In this document: in pieces, positions 41,503-49,841 of the stretch
How the letters are laid out: every line of letters starts with the position of its first letter
Numbering within the stretch: position 1 is the stretch's first letter
NCBI RefSeq assembly: GCF_900105995.1
Contig: NZ_LT629785.1
Span: forward strand, 1,302,001 to 1,366,000
Length of the DNA stretch: 64,000 nucleotides
From: Pseudomonas pohangensis
GTDB lineage: Bacteria; Pseudomonadota; Gammaproteobacteria; Pseudomonadales; Pseudomonadaceae
Direction of reading: 5' to 3'
Notes under the pieces: generated by a model
The model's input: the letters and a program-made list of their open reading frames with translations, nothing else
The model's database searches: none
What the model was told of the DNA's origin: nothing
Position numbers and translations under genes: made by a program

Positions 41503-43331
41503 GGCTGTTTTGTCTCTATGGTGGTGACAGATCTGCCGGGCTGGCGCAGGGGCGGGAAATCCTCGGGGGTCAGGGTTTCCTTGTCCAGCAGCAGGCGGGC
41601 ACCCTGGCGGAGGTTGTCGTGCTGTTCCTGCAGCAGGGCTTTGGCTCTGGCATAGGCTTCGTCGAGCAGGGCTTTGACGCACAGGTCGATTTCCCGCGCG
41701 GTCTGTTCCGAGTAGTCCTTTTCCCGCAGGCTGATCGCATGCTCGCCCAGGTAGCTGGCACTCTGGCGTTCCAGTACCGCCTGGCCGACATCACTCATGC
41801 CGAAGCGGGTGACGATCTGCCGGGCAATATCGGTTGCCTTGCCCAGATCATCGGCCGCGCCGGTGGATATTTCAGCGAATACCAGCTGTTCCGCCGCACG
41901 CCCGGCCAGCAGCACCACCATGCGGTTCTTGAGCTCCTGCAGGGTAATCAGGAAGCGGTCTTCGGTGGGCCGCTGCAGGGTGTAGCCCAGCGCGCCGACC
42001 GAGCGCGGGATGATCGAAACCTTGTGTACCGGGTCCATGCCTTCGAGACTGGCGGCGGCCAGCGCGTGGCCCATTTCATGGTGGGCCACCACTTCCCGCT
42101 CATGGGGCAGCAGCAGCCGACCATGGCGTTCACTGCCGACCACGATGCGCTCCACCGCTGCCGTGAAATCTTCCATGCCTACCTGCTCGGCACCACGGCG
42201 GGTGGCGAGGATGGCCGCTTCGTTGACCAGGTTGGCCAGATCGGCGCCGGAAAAGCCGGTGGTAATGCCGGCAACCGGTTCCAGGTCGAGATCTGCGGCT
42301 ACCTGGATGCGTTTCACATGGACCTTGAGAATCTCGATACGGCCGCGGCGATCGGGGCGGTCGATGACAATCTGGCGGTCGAAGCGGCCGGCGCGCAACA
42401 ACGCCGGATCGAGTATTTCCGGACGGTTGGTGGCCGCCAGCAGCACCACGCCTTCGCGTGTATCGAAACCGTCGAGTTCGGCGAGCAACTGGTTGAGGGT
42501 CTGCTCCTTCTCGTCGTTGCCACCGAAGCTGCCGGCGCCACGGGCCTTGCCCAGCGCGTCGAGTTCATCGATGAAAATGATGCAGGGCGCGGATTTGCGC
42601 GCCTGTTCGAACAGGTCACGCACCCGCGCCGCACCGACACCGACAAACATCTCGACGAACTCCGAGCCGGAAATGGAAAAGAACGGCACATTGGCTTCGC
42701 CAGCCACCGCCTTGGCCACCAGCGTCTTGCCGGTGCCGGGCGGCCCGACCAGCAGGATGCCCTTGGGTATGCGCGCACCCAGGCGGCTGTACCTGGGCTG
42801 GTCCTTGAGGAAGGACACCACTTCCATCAGCTCGCTTTTGGCCTCGTCGATTCCGGCGACGTCGTTGAAGGTCACCCCGGTGTCACGCTGCACGAATACC
42901 TTGGCCCTGGACTTGCCGACGCTGACCATGCCGCCCAGCCCCTGTTTGTCGACCATGCGCCGGATCAGCAGGCTCCAGAGGGCGAAGATCAGGATAAACG
43001 GCAGCAGCCAGCCGAGTATGTTGCTCAGCAGCCCGCCCTGCAGGGTGCCGGTGAAGGTGACATTGGATTGCTCCAGCGCCTGCGCCAGTTCGGGCTCCAC
43101 CCGTATGGTGCGGAACTGGCTGTGCTGGTTGATCGGCTCCTTGAGGGTGCCGGTGATTTCCTGCTGCTCGATGCGCAGATCACCGAGTTTGTTTTCCTTG
43201 AGCAGGCGCAGGAATTCGCTGTAGGGCAGCGCTTCGATGGTGCTGCGCTCGGCCCACCAGCCCTGTGCGGTCAGCAGCAGGCTGAAGGCCAGCAGAAAGT
43301 ACCAGACGGTCCATTGATTGGGCTTTTGCAT
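41499..43331 (-). CDS. ftsH: FtsH-family ATP-dependent zinc metalloprotease (accessory paralogue type)
   Basis: The 610-residue inner-membrane protease has two N-terminal spans (about 8-23 and 103-123), an AAA domain with Walker A GPPGTGKT (196-203), Walker B IIFIDELDAL and the SRH ATNRPEILDPALLRAGRFDR, and the zinc site HEMGH (418-422) with ADDLGKATDIA downstream. It lacks the long housekeeping FtsH C-terminus and does not sit beside rlmE, so it is probably a second FtsH like the FtsH2 of P. aeruginosa clone C. It degrades membrane and unfolded proteins. It heads a minus-strand group with the small ORF and CxxCH protein. Confidence 0.9.
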   Translation of the reverse strand: MQKPNQWTVWYFLLAFSLLLTAQGWWAERSTIEALPYSEFLRLLKENKLGDLRIEQQEITGTLKEPINQHSQFRTIRVEPELAQALEQSNVTFTGTLQGGLLSNILGWLLPFILIFALWSLLIRRMVDKQGLGGMVSVGKSRAKVFVQRDTGVTFNDVAGIDEAKSELMEVVSFLKDQPRYSRLGARIPKGILLVGPPGTGKTLVAKAVAGEANVPFFSISGSEFVEMFVGVGAARVRDLFEQARKSAPCIIFIDELDALGKARGAGSFGGNDEKEQTLNQLLAELDGFDTREGVVLLAATNRPEILDPALLRAGRFDRQIVIDRPDRRGRIEILKVHVKRIQVAADLDLEPVAGITTGFSGADLANLVNEAAILATRRGAEQVGMEDFTAAVERIVVGSERHGRLLLPHEREVVAHHEMGHALAAASLEGMDPVHKVSIIPRSVGALGYTLQRPTEDRFLITLQELKNRMVVLLAGRAAEQLVFAEISTGAADDLGKATDIARQIVTRFGMSDVGQAVLERQSASYLGEHAISLREKDYSEQTAREIDLCVKALLDEAYARAKALLQEQHDNLRQGARLLLDKETLTPEDFPPLRQPGRSVTTIETKQP

Positions 43332-43614
43332 GGTGACAGTCCTTGCAATGCATACCGGCTTATTTTGCTGCTGCTGCCGTAGCGATGCATTGATCTGGAC
43401 AAGGTTTTGCGTGCAAGAAGGGGCGGATTCCGGGCGTGAGGCCGGTTATGCCAGATTCGCGGCTGGCAAGCTCGTCAGGCCGACACGCCAGGTGCGTGTC
43501 GGCGGGTGCGAAGGGTGGCAGGCGCTTTGCAGTGTGCGTGCCGGGGTTGGCGCCACGCCTGCCATGGCCTGAACGGCAACCCGTGGCCGATTGGCCGGTG
43601 GGTCGGGAGCTGGC
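43332..43614. other. Intergenic region between ftsH and the binding protein gene
   Basis: 283 bases with no convincing gene. Short open frames here are Arg/Ala-rich and lack ribosome sites. An ftsH promoter would be expected in this interval, but no clear -10/-35 pair stood out. Confidence 0.4.
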
Positions 43615-44397
43615 TCAGTCGGTTTGTTCGACGGTGACGCGTACCGGAATCCACTGGTTGAGCACTTTGTCCACGCTGCCGTCCTGCTGCATCGCGGCCA
43701 GCTGCTGGTTGAGCATGTCGAGCAATTGCGGCTGGTCCTTGTTGACGGCCCAGGCCAGATGTTCTTCGGTCAAAGGGTTGCGCAGGCTCATCAGGCTTGA
43801 GTAGCGGCGGTCCTGATCGACCATCCAGCTGGTCACCGAGTCATGCACCAGACAGTCGATTTCACCCTTGAGCAGGGCATCGAGGGCCGGTTCCACCGAG
43901 GCAAACGAGCGCAGCGTGGTCATGCCGGCGAATTTCTGTACAAAGGCGGCACCGGTGGTGTCGGCGACATAACCGATACGCACATTCGGCTGCAGGATAT
44001 TGGTCGGGCTGCTGTAGCGGGCTACATCCTCAACGCGAATGATCGCCATCTGGCCGATGCTGAAGTAGGACTTGGTGAAATCGACTTTTGCGGCACGCTC
44101 GGGGGTGATGCTCATGCCGGACATGATCACGTCGATATCGCCTTGTTGCAGCGCCATGATCAGGCTGCTCCAGGGCATCACCTTGAACTGGAAGTCCTTG
44201 CCGCTGCGCAGGCTCAGCATGCTGGCGAAGTCCGCATCGATGCCGACCACCTTGCCATCGACCACTTCACTTAGTGGCGGATAGTCGCCGGAGGTGCCGA
44301 CGCGGATGACCTTGTTGTCCAGCACGTTGCCGGCAACAGCAGCGCCAGTAGCCAGCAGGCAGCACCAGGCAAGCAGAAGAGAACGCAATGAAGGCAT
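43615..44397 (-). CDS. Periplasmic solute-binding protein, family 3
   Basis: The 260-residue protein has a signal peptide (LLLAWCCLLATGAAVAGNV, about 6-24) and an SBP_bac_3 domain: VIRVGTSGDYPPLSEVVDGKVVGIDADFA, VIMSGMSITPERAAKVDFTKSYF and a hinge GYVADTTGAAFVQKF. These proteins bind amino acids or cyclic precursors such as arogenate (PheC type). No ABC partner genes are adjacent, so it may be a free enzyme-like or sensor protein. Confidence 0.85.
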   Translation of the reverse strand: MPSLRSLLLAWCCLLATGAAVAGNVLDNKVIRVGTSGDYPPLSEVVDGKVVGIDADFASMLSLRSGKDFQFKVMPWSSLIMALQQGDIDVIMSGMSITPERAAKVDFTKSYFSIGQMAIIRVEDVARYSSPTNILQPNVRIGYVADTTGAAFVQKFAGMTTLRSFASVEPALDALLKGEIDCLVHDSVTSWMVDQDRRYSSLMSLRNPLTEEHLAWAVNKDQPQLLDMLNQQLAAMQQDGSVDKVLNQWIPVRVTVEQTD

Positions 44398-44570
44398 GTC
44401 AGTAGATCCTTTGAGAGGCGGATGATGGCTGTCCCAGCCGTACAGGCCCGCAGTCTAGAACAGCAGGCTCATCCGTTGCCAATAACCCGGGTAATTTGTG
44501 AATGCCCCGACGTTCAGGCAGCCTGCACGGCTATGATGCGCACCTTGCTGTGCGCCAGTTGGAGAAGCGG

Positions 44571-45329
44571 GTGAGCAAAGAGTTCAATCAAGAGGTGCTA
44601 TTGGCGGAAGTGCATGATGCCTTCGGCCGCATCCGCGTGGTCGAGATCGGTGACTACCGTTTTCTCGAATTCGGCGAGCAGGTCGAGCAGAGCTGCGTGT
44701 TCACCCGTGATCCGGCCTGGCTGGAGTACGACTACACACGGGCCATGCTGCTCGGTGCCTTGCTCCACGAGGCGCCGGAAACCGCGCTGTTTCTCGGCCT
44801 GGGAGCGGGCAATCTGACCCAGTGTTGCCTGCAGTTCCTGCCCCTGGAGGACGTCGAGGTCATCGAGTTGCGCCCGGAGGTGCCACGTCTGGCCATGGAA
44901 TTTCTCGGTCTGGGCGATGATCCGCGGTTGACCCTGCGCATTGGTGATGCGCTGGAACTGCTGGCCAGCGCCGAAACGGCCGACCTGATCTTCCTCGACC
45001 TGTATACCGACACTGGTCCGGGCGCCGGCCATCTGGCCTGGCGCTTCCTGCAGGACTGCCAGCAGAAACTCAACCCCGGTGGCTGGCTGGTGATCAACCA
45101 GTGGGGCACGGATAATGACAAGCCCCTCGGCGCGGCGCTGTTTCGCGGGCTGTTTCACCGGCATTACTGGGAAGTTCCGGTCAAGGAAGGCAACGTGGTT
45201 CTGCTGATCCCGGCCAGTCTGGAGCAGACCCTGGATGTTGCGGCTGTGCAGCAACGGATTGAGCGACTGGCGCCGGCGCTGGGTTATTCGCTGTTGCCCC
45301 TGCTGGATGCGCTGCGTCCGGCCAGTTGA
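44571..45329 (+). CDS. Spermidine synthase-like (polyamine aminopropyltransferase fold) protein
   Basis: The 252-residue protein has a Rossmann motif ALFLGLGAGNLTQCCLQF and DVEVIELRPEVPRLAMEFL for nucleotide binding, and ADLIFLDLYTDTGPG in the catalytic loop region. SpeE enzymes move an aminopropyl group to putrescine, but many SpeE-like proteins are methyltransferase-like with unknown substrates; the short N-terminal domain here suggests the latter may apply. GTG 44571 with GGAG upstream is preferred; an in-frame ATG at 44502 would add 23 residues. Confidence 0.75.
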   Translation: MSKEFNQEVLLAEVHDAFGRIRVVEIGDYRFLEFGEQVEQSCVFTRDPAWLEYDYTRAMLLGALLHEAPETALFLGLGAGNLTQCCLQFLPLEDVEVIELRPEVPRLAMEFLGLGDDPRLTLRIGDALELLASAETADLIFLDLYTDTGPGAGHLAWRFLQDCQQKLNPGGWLVINQWGTDNDKPLGAALFRGLFHRHYWEVPVKEGNVVLLIPASLEQTLDVAAVQQRIERLAPALGYSLLPLLDALRPAS

Positions 45330-45388
45330 GTGGCCGGCGGGACGAACAGTACCGATCCATTTTCTGATTTCACGAGTGATCCACGGCA

Positions 45389-46084
45389 GTGACCCAGCTT
45401 CCACCCTCCACAAGTATTTCCGCGCTGGCGCTGACCGCCCCGGTGGCCATGGGCTATATCCCGCTGGGCACGGTGTTCGGCTTTCTGTTTGTGCAGGCCG
45501 GCGGTGCCTGGTGGCTGGCCATCTGCAGCAGTCTGCTGGTCTACGCCGGCGCCGCGCAGTACATGATGATTCCGCTGCTGGCGGCCGGCATGTCTACCGC
45601 CAGCATTGCGCTGGCCACGCTGATCATCAATTCGCGACACGTGTTCTACGGTTTGTCGCTGCTGAATCGTTTGCCCGCAAGTCGCTGGCAGCGCTGGTAT
45701 GTGATCTTCGGCCTGACCGATGAAACCTATTCGCTGATCACCACGCTGCCCGCCGGTAGCGACGAGCGCACCATGTTCCGCGTGACCCTGCTCAATCAGG
45801 GCTGGTGGGTGCTGGGTACGGCGCTCGGTGCATTGATCGGCGCACAGGCCAAGGTGACGCTGGCCGGACTGGATTTTGCCCTGGTCGCCCTGTTCTGTGT
45901 GTTGACGGTGGAGCAGTGGCGCACGCGTAAAAGTTCTGCACCGCTGTGGATAGCCCTGCTGGCCTTGGCCATTGCCTGGCCCTTGTCGGCCCGCCACGCC
46001 ATGGTCATCGCGATTGCCCTGAGCGTACTGGCCGTGGTGTTTCTGGAGTTGCAGCGCAAGCGCAGCAACGGGGTAAAGCGATGA
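45389..46084 (+). CDS. azlC: AzlC-family branched-chain amino acid exporter subunit
   Basis: The 231-residue protein has about seven spans. GYIPLGTVFGFLFVQAGGAWWLAI, SRHVFYGLSLL and the TDETYSLI motif are AzlC marks. With AzlD it forms an exporter of valine or other branched-chain amino acids. The start is a GTG at 45389. Its stop overlaps the azlD start (ATGA). Confidence 0.9.
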   Translation: MTQLPPSTSISALALTAPVAMGYIPLGTVFGFLFVQAGGAWWLAICSSLLVYAGAAQYMMIPLLAAGMSTASIALATLIINSRHVFYGLSLLNRLPASRWQRWYVIFGLTDETYSLITTLPAGSDERTMFRVTLLNQGWWVLGTALGALIGAQAKVTLAGLDFALVALFCVLTVEQWRTRKSSAPLWIALLALAIAWPLSARHAMVIAIALSVLAVVFLELQRKRSNGVKR

Positions 46085-46404
46085 CCGACAACCTCTATGT
46101 GCTCGGGGTGATCGTTGCCATGGCGCTGGTCACCCTGGCCTTGCGCGCCTTGCCGTTTGTCGCCGGGCAGTGGTTGCAGCAGCACCCGCTGGTGCATCGT
46201 CTGGGCCAGTTTCTGCCGCTGGCGATCATGACCCTGCTGCTGGCAAGCTCTACCCTGGGCGCCATGGCCGACGATCCCCACAGCCCCTGGCCCGAGCTGA
46301 CGGCCGTGTTGCTGGTGGCGCTGCTGCAATGGTTCAGCAAAAACGCCTTGCTGAGTATTCTGCTGGGCACCGGGGTTTATGTGCTGTTGCGCAACTTCAG
46401 TTGA
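46081..46404 (+). CDS. azlD: AzlD-family branched-chain amino acid exporter subunit
   Basis: The 107-residue protein has three or four spans and the AzlD layout (ALRALPFVAGQWL, LPLAIMTLLLASST, ELTAVLLVALLQWFSKNALLSILLGTGVYVLLR). It is the small partner of AzlC and is translationally coupled to it. The amine dehydrogenase genes start about 110 bases later. Confidence 0.9.
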   Translation: MTDNLYVLGVIVAMALVTLALRALPFVAGQWLQQHPLVHRLGQFLPLAIMTLLLASSTLGAMADDPHSPWPELTAVLLVALLQWFSKNALLSILLGTGVYVLLRNFS

Positions 46405-46511
46405 AATGCGGATTGTGGCGGAATTGCCGGTCGCTTATAGCGGCAGGCTGCAGTCCTGCTGGGCTATGCTGGAAGCTGTTGACCATTGACCGAATGACGG
46501 GAAATCCGAAG

Positions 46512-47735
46512 ATGCTCAAACGCCTGCTCAGGGGTTTCACACTGTGTATCGCGCTGTTGGCCTGGCCGGTGACCGGCGTGCTGGCCGAGATTCAGCCCGA
46601 GCAGGCCGGGGTCGAGGTTCTGCCGGCCCATGACGGGCAGCACTGGTTCTGGATATGGGGCAACCGTGCGCCAAGCATGATCGACGGCCGCGCCCTGTTG
46701 TTCGATGACAACGGCAAGATGCTCGGTCAGCTGGATACCGGTTTCTGGTTCAACAGCCTGTTGCCGGCGCCGTCACGCAACGAACTGTTTGCCGTTGAAA
46801 CCTATTTCAGCCGTGGCACCCGTGGCACCCGCAGCGACATGGTCACGGTCTATGACCCGCTGACCCTCAGCCCCAAGCGCGAAATTGCCATTCCGCCCAA
46901 GCGCATCAATGCTCTGGGCAATACCGGCCTGAGTGTGCTGTCGGATGACGAGCGTTTTCTGCTGGTGCTGAATTTCACCCCGGCGCAGTCGATCAGCATT
47001 GTCGATCTGGATGCCGACCGCTTTGTCGGCGAGGTGGAGACGCCCGGTTGTGCCTCGATCTATCCGGCCGGTGCGCGGGATTTCTATTCCATCTGTGGTG
47101 ACGGCGGTTTCCTGCATCTGCGGCTGGGCGAGCAGGGCGAGGTGGTGCTCAAGGAACGCAGCAAACCGCTGTTCGATCCGCTCAAGGACCTGCTGTCCAC
47201 GGCCGCTTCACGGATTGGCGATACCTGGTACTTCGTCTCCCGCGAGGGTCAGGCCTATGCGATTCAGATGGGCGCCGAACAGCTGCAGGTGAGCAAGCAG
47301 TGGTCGCTGGTCAGTGCCAGCGAACGGGATGACGACTGGCGCATCAGCGGCGTGCAGCACACGGCGGTGCACGGCGAAAGCGGCCGGCTGTTTGTGCTGA
47401 TGCACCAGGGCGGGCCGGAGACCTTCCAGGAGCCGGGCACCGAGGTCTGGGTTTACAACGTGCGCAGCGGCGAGAAAGTGCAGAGCATCGAGCTGGAAGA
47501 ACAGAGCATCGCCATCGGCGTCAGCCCCGGCGCGCAGCCGCGCCTGTACAGCGTGGATTTCGTGTTGCCAATGCCGCTGCTGGCCGGTGCCTGGATCTAC
47601 CTGACCGAAGGCCAGGACGGCGTGCTGCGGCGGCTGCAGCAGGCGGTCAATCTGTATGACGCCGACAGCGGCAAACACCTGCGCAGTGTCGAAGGTTTGC
47701 CTTACGGTTATCTGAATATGGTGCTGCCATGGTGA
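46512..47735 (+). CDS. aauB: Quinoprotein amine dehydrogenase large subunit (AauB/MauB family)
   Basis: The 407-residue periplasmic subunit has a signal peptide (about 1-24, ...VTGVLAEIQ) and a seven-bladed propeller: WIWGNRAPSMIDGRALLFDDNG, YFSRGTRGTRSDMVTVYDPLTL, and the family-typical HGESGRLFVLMHQGGPETFQEPGTEVW and YSVDFVLP. It pairs with the TTQ-bearing small subunit (48877) to oxidise primary amines to aldehydes and ammonia. ATG 46512 gives a compact signal; an in-frame ATG at 46494 is possible. The gene order aauB-aauE-aauD-aauA is that of the aromatic amine dehydrogenase cluster. Confidence 0.9.
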   Translation: MLKRLLRGFTLCIALLAWPVTGVLAEIQPEQAGVEVLPAHDGQHWFWIWGNRAPSMIDGRALLFDDNGKMLGQLDTGFWFNSLLPAPSRNELFAVETYFSRGTRGTRSDMVTVYDPLTLSPKREIAIPPKRINALGNTGLSVLSDDERFLLVLNFTPAQSISIVDLDADRFVGEVETPGCASIYPAGARDFYSICGDGGFLHLRLGEQGEVVLKERSKPLFDPLKDLLSTAASRIGDTWYFVSREGQAYAIQMGAEQLQVSKQWSLVSASERDDDWRISGVQHTAVHGESGRLFVLMHQGGPETFQEPGTEVWVYNVRSGEKVQSIELEEQSIAIGVSPGAQPRLYSVDFVLPMPLLAGAWIYLTEGQDGVLRRLQQAVNLYDADSGKHLRSVEGLPYGYLNMVLPW

Positions 47736-48277
47736 TGGAACTGTTGCGCGACCCGGTCTGGCTGACTGCCGTCAGTCTGGGTCTGGCCCTGCTGTTCGGC
47801 GCGGCGGGTTGGCACAAGCTGCGCAACCGGGCGGGCTTTAGCGCGATCCTGCAAAGCTATGCCCTGCTGCCTGAGCGACTGGTGCGTCCGGCCGCTTTGT
47901 TAGTGCCCTGGCTGGAGCTGGCTGCTGCCGCGGGTCTGCTAATTTCATCGGGCTATCCGCTTGCCGCCGTGCCGGGCGCCGCTTTGCTGCTGGCCTATGC
48001 CGCCGCCATGGCCCTGAGCCTGCTCAAAGGCCGGCGCATTGCCGACTGCGGCTGTCACTTCGGCGCGCAGCATCAGGCCGTCAGTGCCGCGCTGGTCTGG
48101 CGCAACCTGTTGCTGAGCGGGCTGGCGCTGAGTCTGCTGCAGGCACCGCGCAGCCGTGAACTGGGCGTTTACGACGGGCTGGTGATCGCGGCGGTGCTGC
48201 TGTGTGGCTGTGTCCTGTATTTACTGGCGAACAGCCTGATCGCCAATCAACAGACTGCCCGGGAGTTGTCCCTATGA
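47729..48277 (+). CDS. aauE: AauE/MauE-type membrane protein
   Basis: The 182-residue protein has four or five spans (DoxX-like fold). The family's Cys pair DCGCHFG near residue 107 is present. MauE helps MauD make or keep the disulfides of the small amine dehydrogenase subunit. The start overlaps the aauB end by seven bases, and its stop overlaps aauD (ATGA). Confidence 0.88.
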   Translation: MVMELLRDPVWLTAVSLGLALLFGAAGWHKLRNRAGFSAILQSYALLPERLVRPAALLVPWLELAAAAGLLISSGYPLAAVPGAALLLAYAAAMALSLLKGRRIADCGCHFGAQHQAVSAALVWRNLLLSGLALSLLQAPRSRELGVYDGLVIAAVLLCGCVLYLLANSLIANQQTARELSL

Positions 48278-48870
48278 TTCAGGCGCTGGTTGTCTCGAAT
48301 ATTCTGGCCTGGCTGGTGATTCTGGCGTTGCTGCTGACGGTGCTGGCGCTGGCGCGGCAGATCGGCCTGCTGCACGAACGCATCCGTCCGGTGGGTGCGC
48401 TGGCGCTGGGCAAGGTAATCAAGGCCGGCGAGGATGCGCCGCTATTCAATCTGCCGGGCCTGACGGGCGGAGCCGTGAGCCTGGGCGGGGTGCAGCCTGA
48501 CGGGTTAGCGACCTTGCTGTTTTTCCTCTCGCCGACTTGCCCGGTATGCAAAACCCTGTTGCCGGTGCTCAAGTCCATGCAAAGCCGCGAGCGCGACTGG
48601 CTGCGGGTGGTGCTGGCCAGTGACGGCGAGGAGGGCGAACAGCAGGCCTTTATCCGCCGTGAAGGGCTGGACGGCTTCCCCTACCTGTTGTCGCCTGAGG
48701 TGGGCATGGCCTACCAGATCGGCAAGCTGCCCTATGGCGTGCTGATTGACGGTCAGGGCAAGGTGGCGGCCCACGGTCTGATCAATACCCGTGAACATCT
48801 GGAAAGCCTGTTCGAGGCGCACCGGCTGGGCTATGCATCGGTGCAGCAATTTCACGCGGCCCATGGCTGA
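48274..48870 (+). CDS. aauD: AauD/MauD-type thioredoxin-like maturation protein
   Basis: The 198-residue protein has an N-terminal membrane anchor (about 5-27) and a periplasmic thioredoxin-like domain with the redox pair CPVC (LFFLSPTCPVCKTLLPVL). It is needed to form the several disulfides of the small subunit. A cis-Pro region LPYGVLIDGQGKV follows. ATG 48274 fits the MauD N-terminus; earlier in-frame codons lie inside aauE. Confidence 0.92.
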   Translation: MIQALVVSNILAWLVILALLLTVLALARQIGLLHERIRPVGALALGKVIKAGEDAPLFNLPGLTGGAVSLGGVQPDGLATLLFFLSPTCPVCKTLLPVLKSMQSRERDWLRVVLASDGEEGEQQAFIRREGLDGFPYLLSPEVGMAYQIGKLPYGVLIDGQGKVAAHGLINTREHLESLFEAHRLGYASVQQFHAAHG

Positions 48871-48876
48871 GGGGCA

Positions 48877-49404
48877 ATGAAGATGGAGAATAACTGGCTG
48901 GATCGGCTGACCGAGAAAATGACCCGGCAGAGCGCGCGCAGCACCTCGCGCCGTGGCTTTCTCGGCAGTCTGGGGACCCTGCTGATTGGCGCCGGCGCCT
49001 TTACCTTGCTGCCGGTGTATCGCCAGGGTGCGTTTGCCGCGACCAGCGTGGCGGAAGAGGGTGACCCCAACAGTTGCGACTACTGGCGGCATTGCGCCAT
49101 CGACGGTTTTCTCTGCGGTTGTTGTGGTGGCACGGCCAGCACTTGCCCGCCGGGTACGGTGAAGTCGGATATCACCTGGATCGGCACCTGTCGCAACCCC
49201 GTGGACGGCAAGGACTACATCATTTCCTACAACGATTGCTGCGGCAAAAGTAACTGTGGCCGCTGCATCTGCCAGCGTGACCAGGGCGATACACCGATCT
49301 ACCGGCCGCAGAGCTCCAACGATCTCAACTGGTGTACCGGCAGCCAGGCCAATGTGCCGTACCACTGCTCGCTGTCGGTGGTGATCGGGGTGAAAGAGCA
49401 TTGA
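48877..49404 (+). CDS. aauA: TTQ-bearing amine dehydrogenase small subunit (AauA/MauA family)
   Basis: The 175-residue protein has a twin-arginine signal (STSRRGFLGSLGTL) and a Cys-rich mature part with 14 Cys. TrpTrpquinone would form from Trp101 (ITWIGTC) and Trp152 (LNWCTG). These are 51 residues apart, as are beta-Trp109 and beta-Trp160 of A. faecalis aromatic amine dehydrogenase; Asp120 (NDCCGK) falls at the position of its catalytic beta-Asp128. It carries the active site and, with aauB, deaminates primary amines in the periplasm. GAGGGGCAATGAAG precedes the ATG. Confidence 0.93.
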   Translation: MKMENNWLDRLTEKMTRQSARSTSRRGFLGSLGTLLIGAGAFTLLPVYRQGAFAATSVAEEGDPNSCDYWRHCAIDGFLCGCCGGTASTCPPGTVKSDITWIGTCRNPVDGKDYIISYNDCCGKSNCGRCICQRDQGDTPIYRPQSSNDLNWCTGSQANVPYHCSLSVVIGVKEH

Positions 49405-49841
49405 TCCGGCGCATCGCGCTGGTGTTGCTGCTGGCGGCAGGCCCGGCCTGGGCGACCGAGCCGGCGCAGGCCGACTACATGCTCAACTGCCAGGGCTGTC
49501 ACCTGCCTGACGGCCGTGGTTTTCCGCAACGCCAGGTCCCCGACCTGCGTCAGCAGATGGGGCGCTTTCTCGCTGTACCCGGTGGCCGCGAGTATCTGGT
49601 GCAGGTGCCGGGCTCGGCACAGTCGGCCCTGGATGATGAGGGGCTGGCACGGGTGCTGAACTGGATGCTGCACAACTTCAGCGGCGCCGAACTGCCCGGT
49701 GGCTTCCTGCCGTACAGCGCAGCCGAAGTCGGCCAGTTGCGCCAGCAGCCGCTGACCAATCCCTCGGCGATCCGCGTGCAGCTGCTGGTGCAGATCGCCC
49801 GACAGCCAACGCCGCCCACAGGAGCCTTGTCCGATGAATAA
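49401..49841 (+). CDS. Mono-haem c-type cytochrome of the amine dehydrogenase cluster
   Basis: From TTG 49401, overlapping the aauA stop, the product is 146 residues with a signal peptide (IRRIALVLLLAAGPAWA) and one haem site CQGCH (Cys30-His34). Candidate distal Met residues occur in the QQMGRF and NWMLHN segments. In Alcaligenes faecalis the gene after aauA also encodes a small mono-haem periplasmic cytochrome. It is the likely first electron acceptor or relay for the dehydrogenase. Its end overlaps the next gene by eight bases. Confidence 0.82.
   Translation: MIRRIALVLLLAAGPAWATEPAQADYMLNCQGCHLPDGRGFPQRQVPDLRQQMGRFLAVPGGREYLVQVPGSAQSALDDEGLARVLNWMLHNFSGAELPGGFLPYSAAEVGQLRQQPLTNPSAIRVQLLVQIARQPTPPTGALSDE

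Noticed and set aside
41460..43382. Plus-strand open frame of about 640 codons opposite ftsH
   Set aside because: Antisense to a conserved AAA protease; translation is Gln/Gly-rich without domain features.
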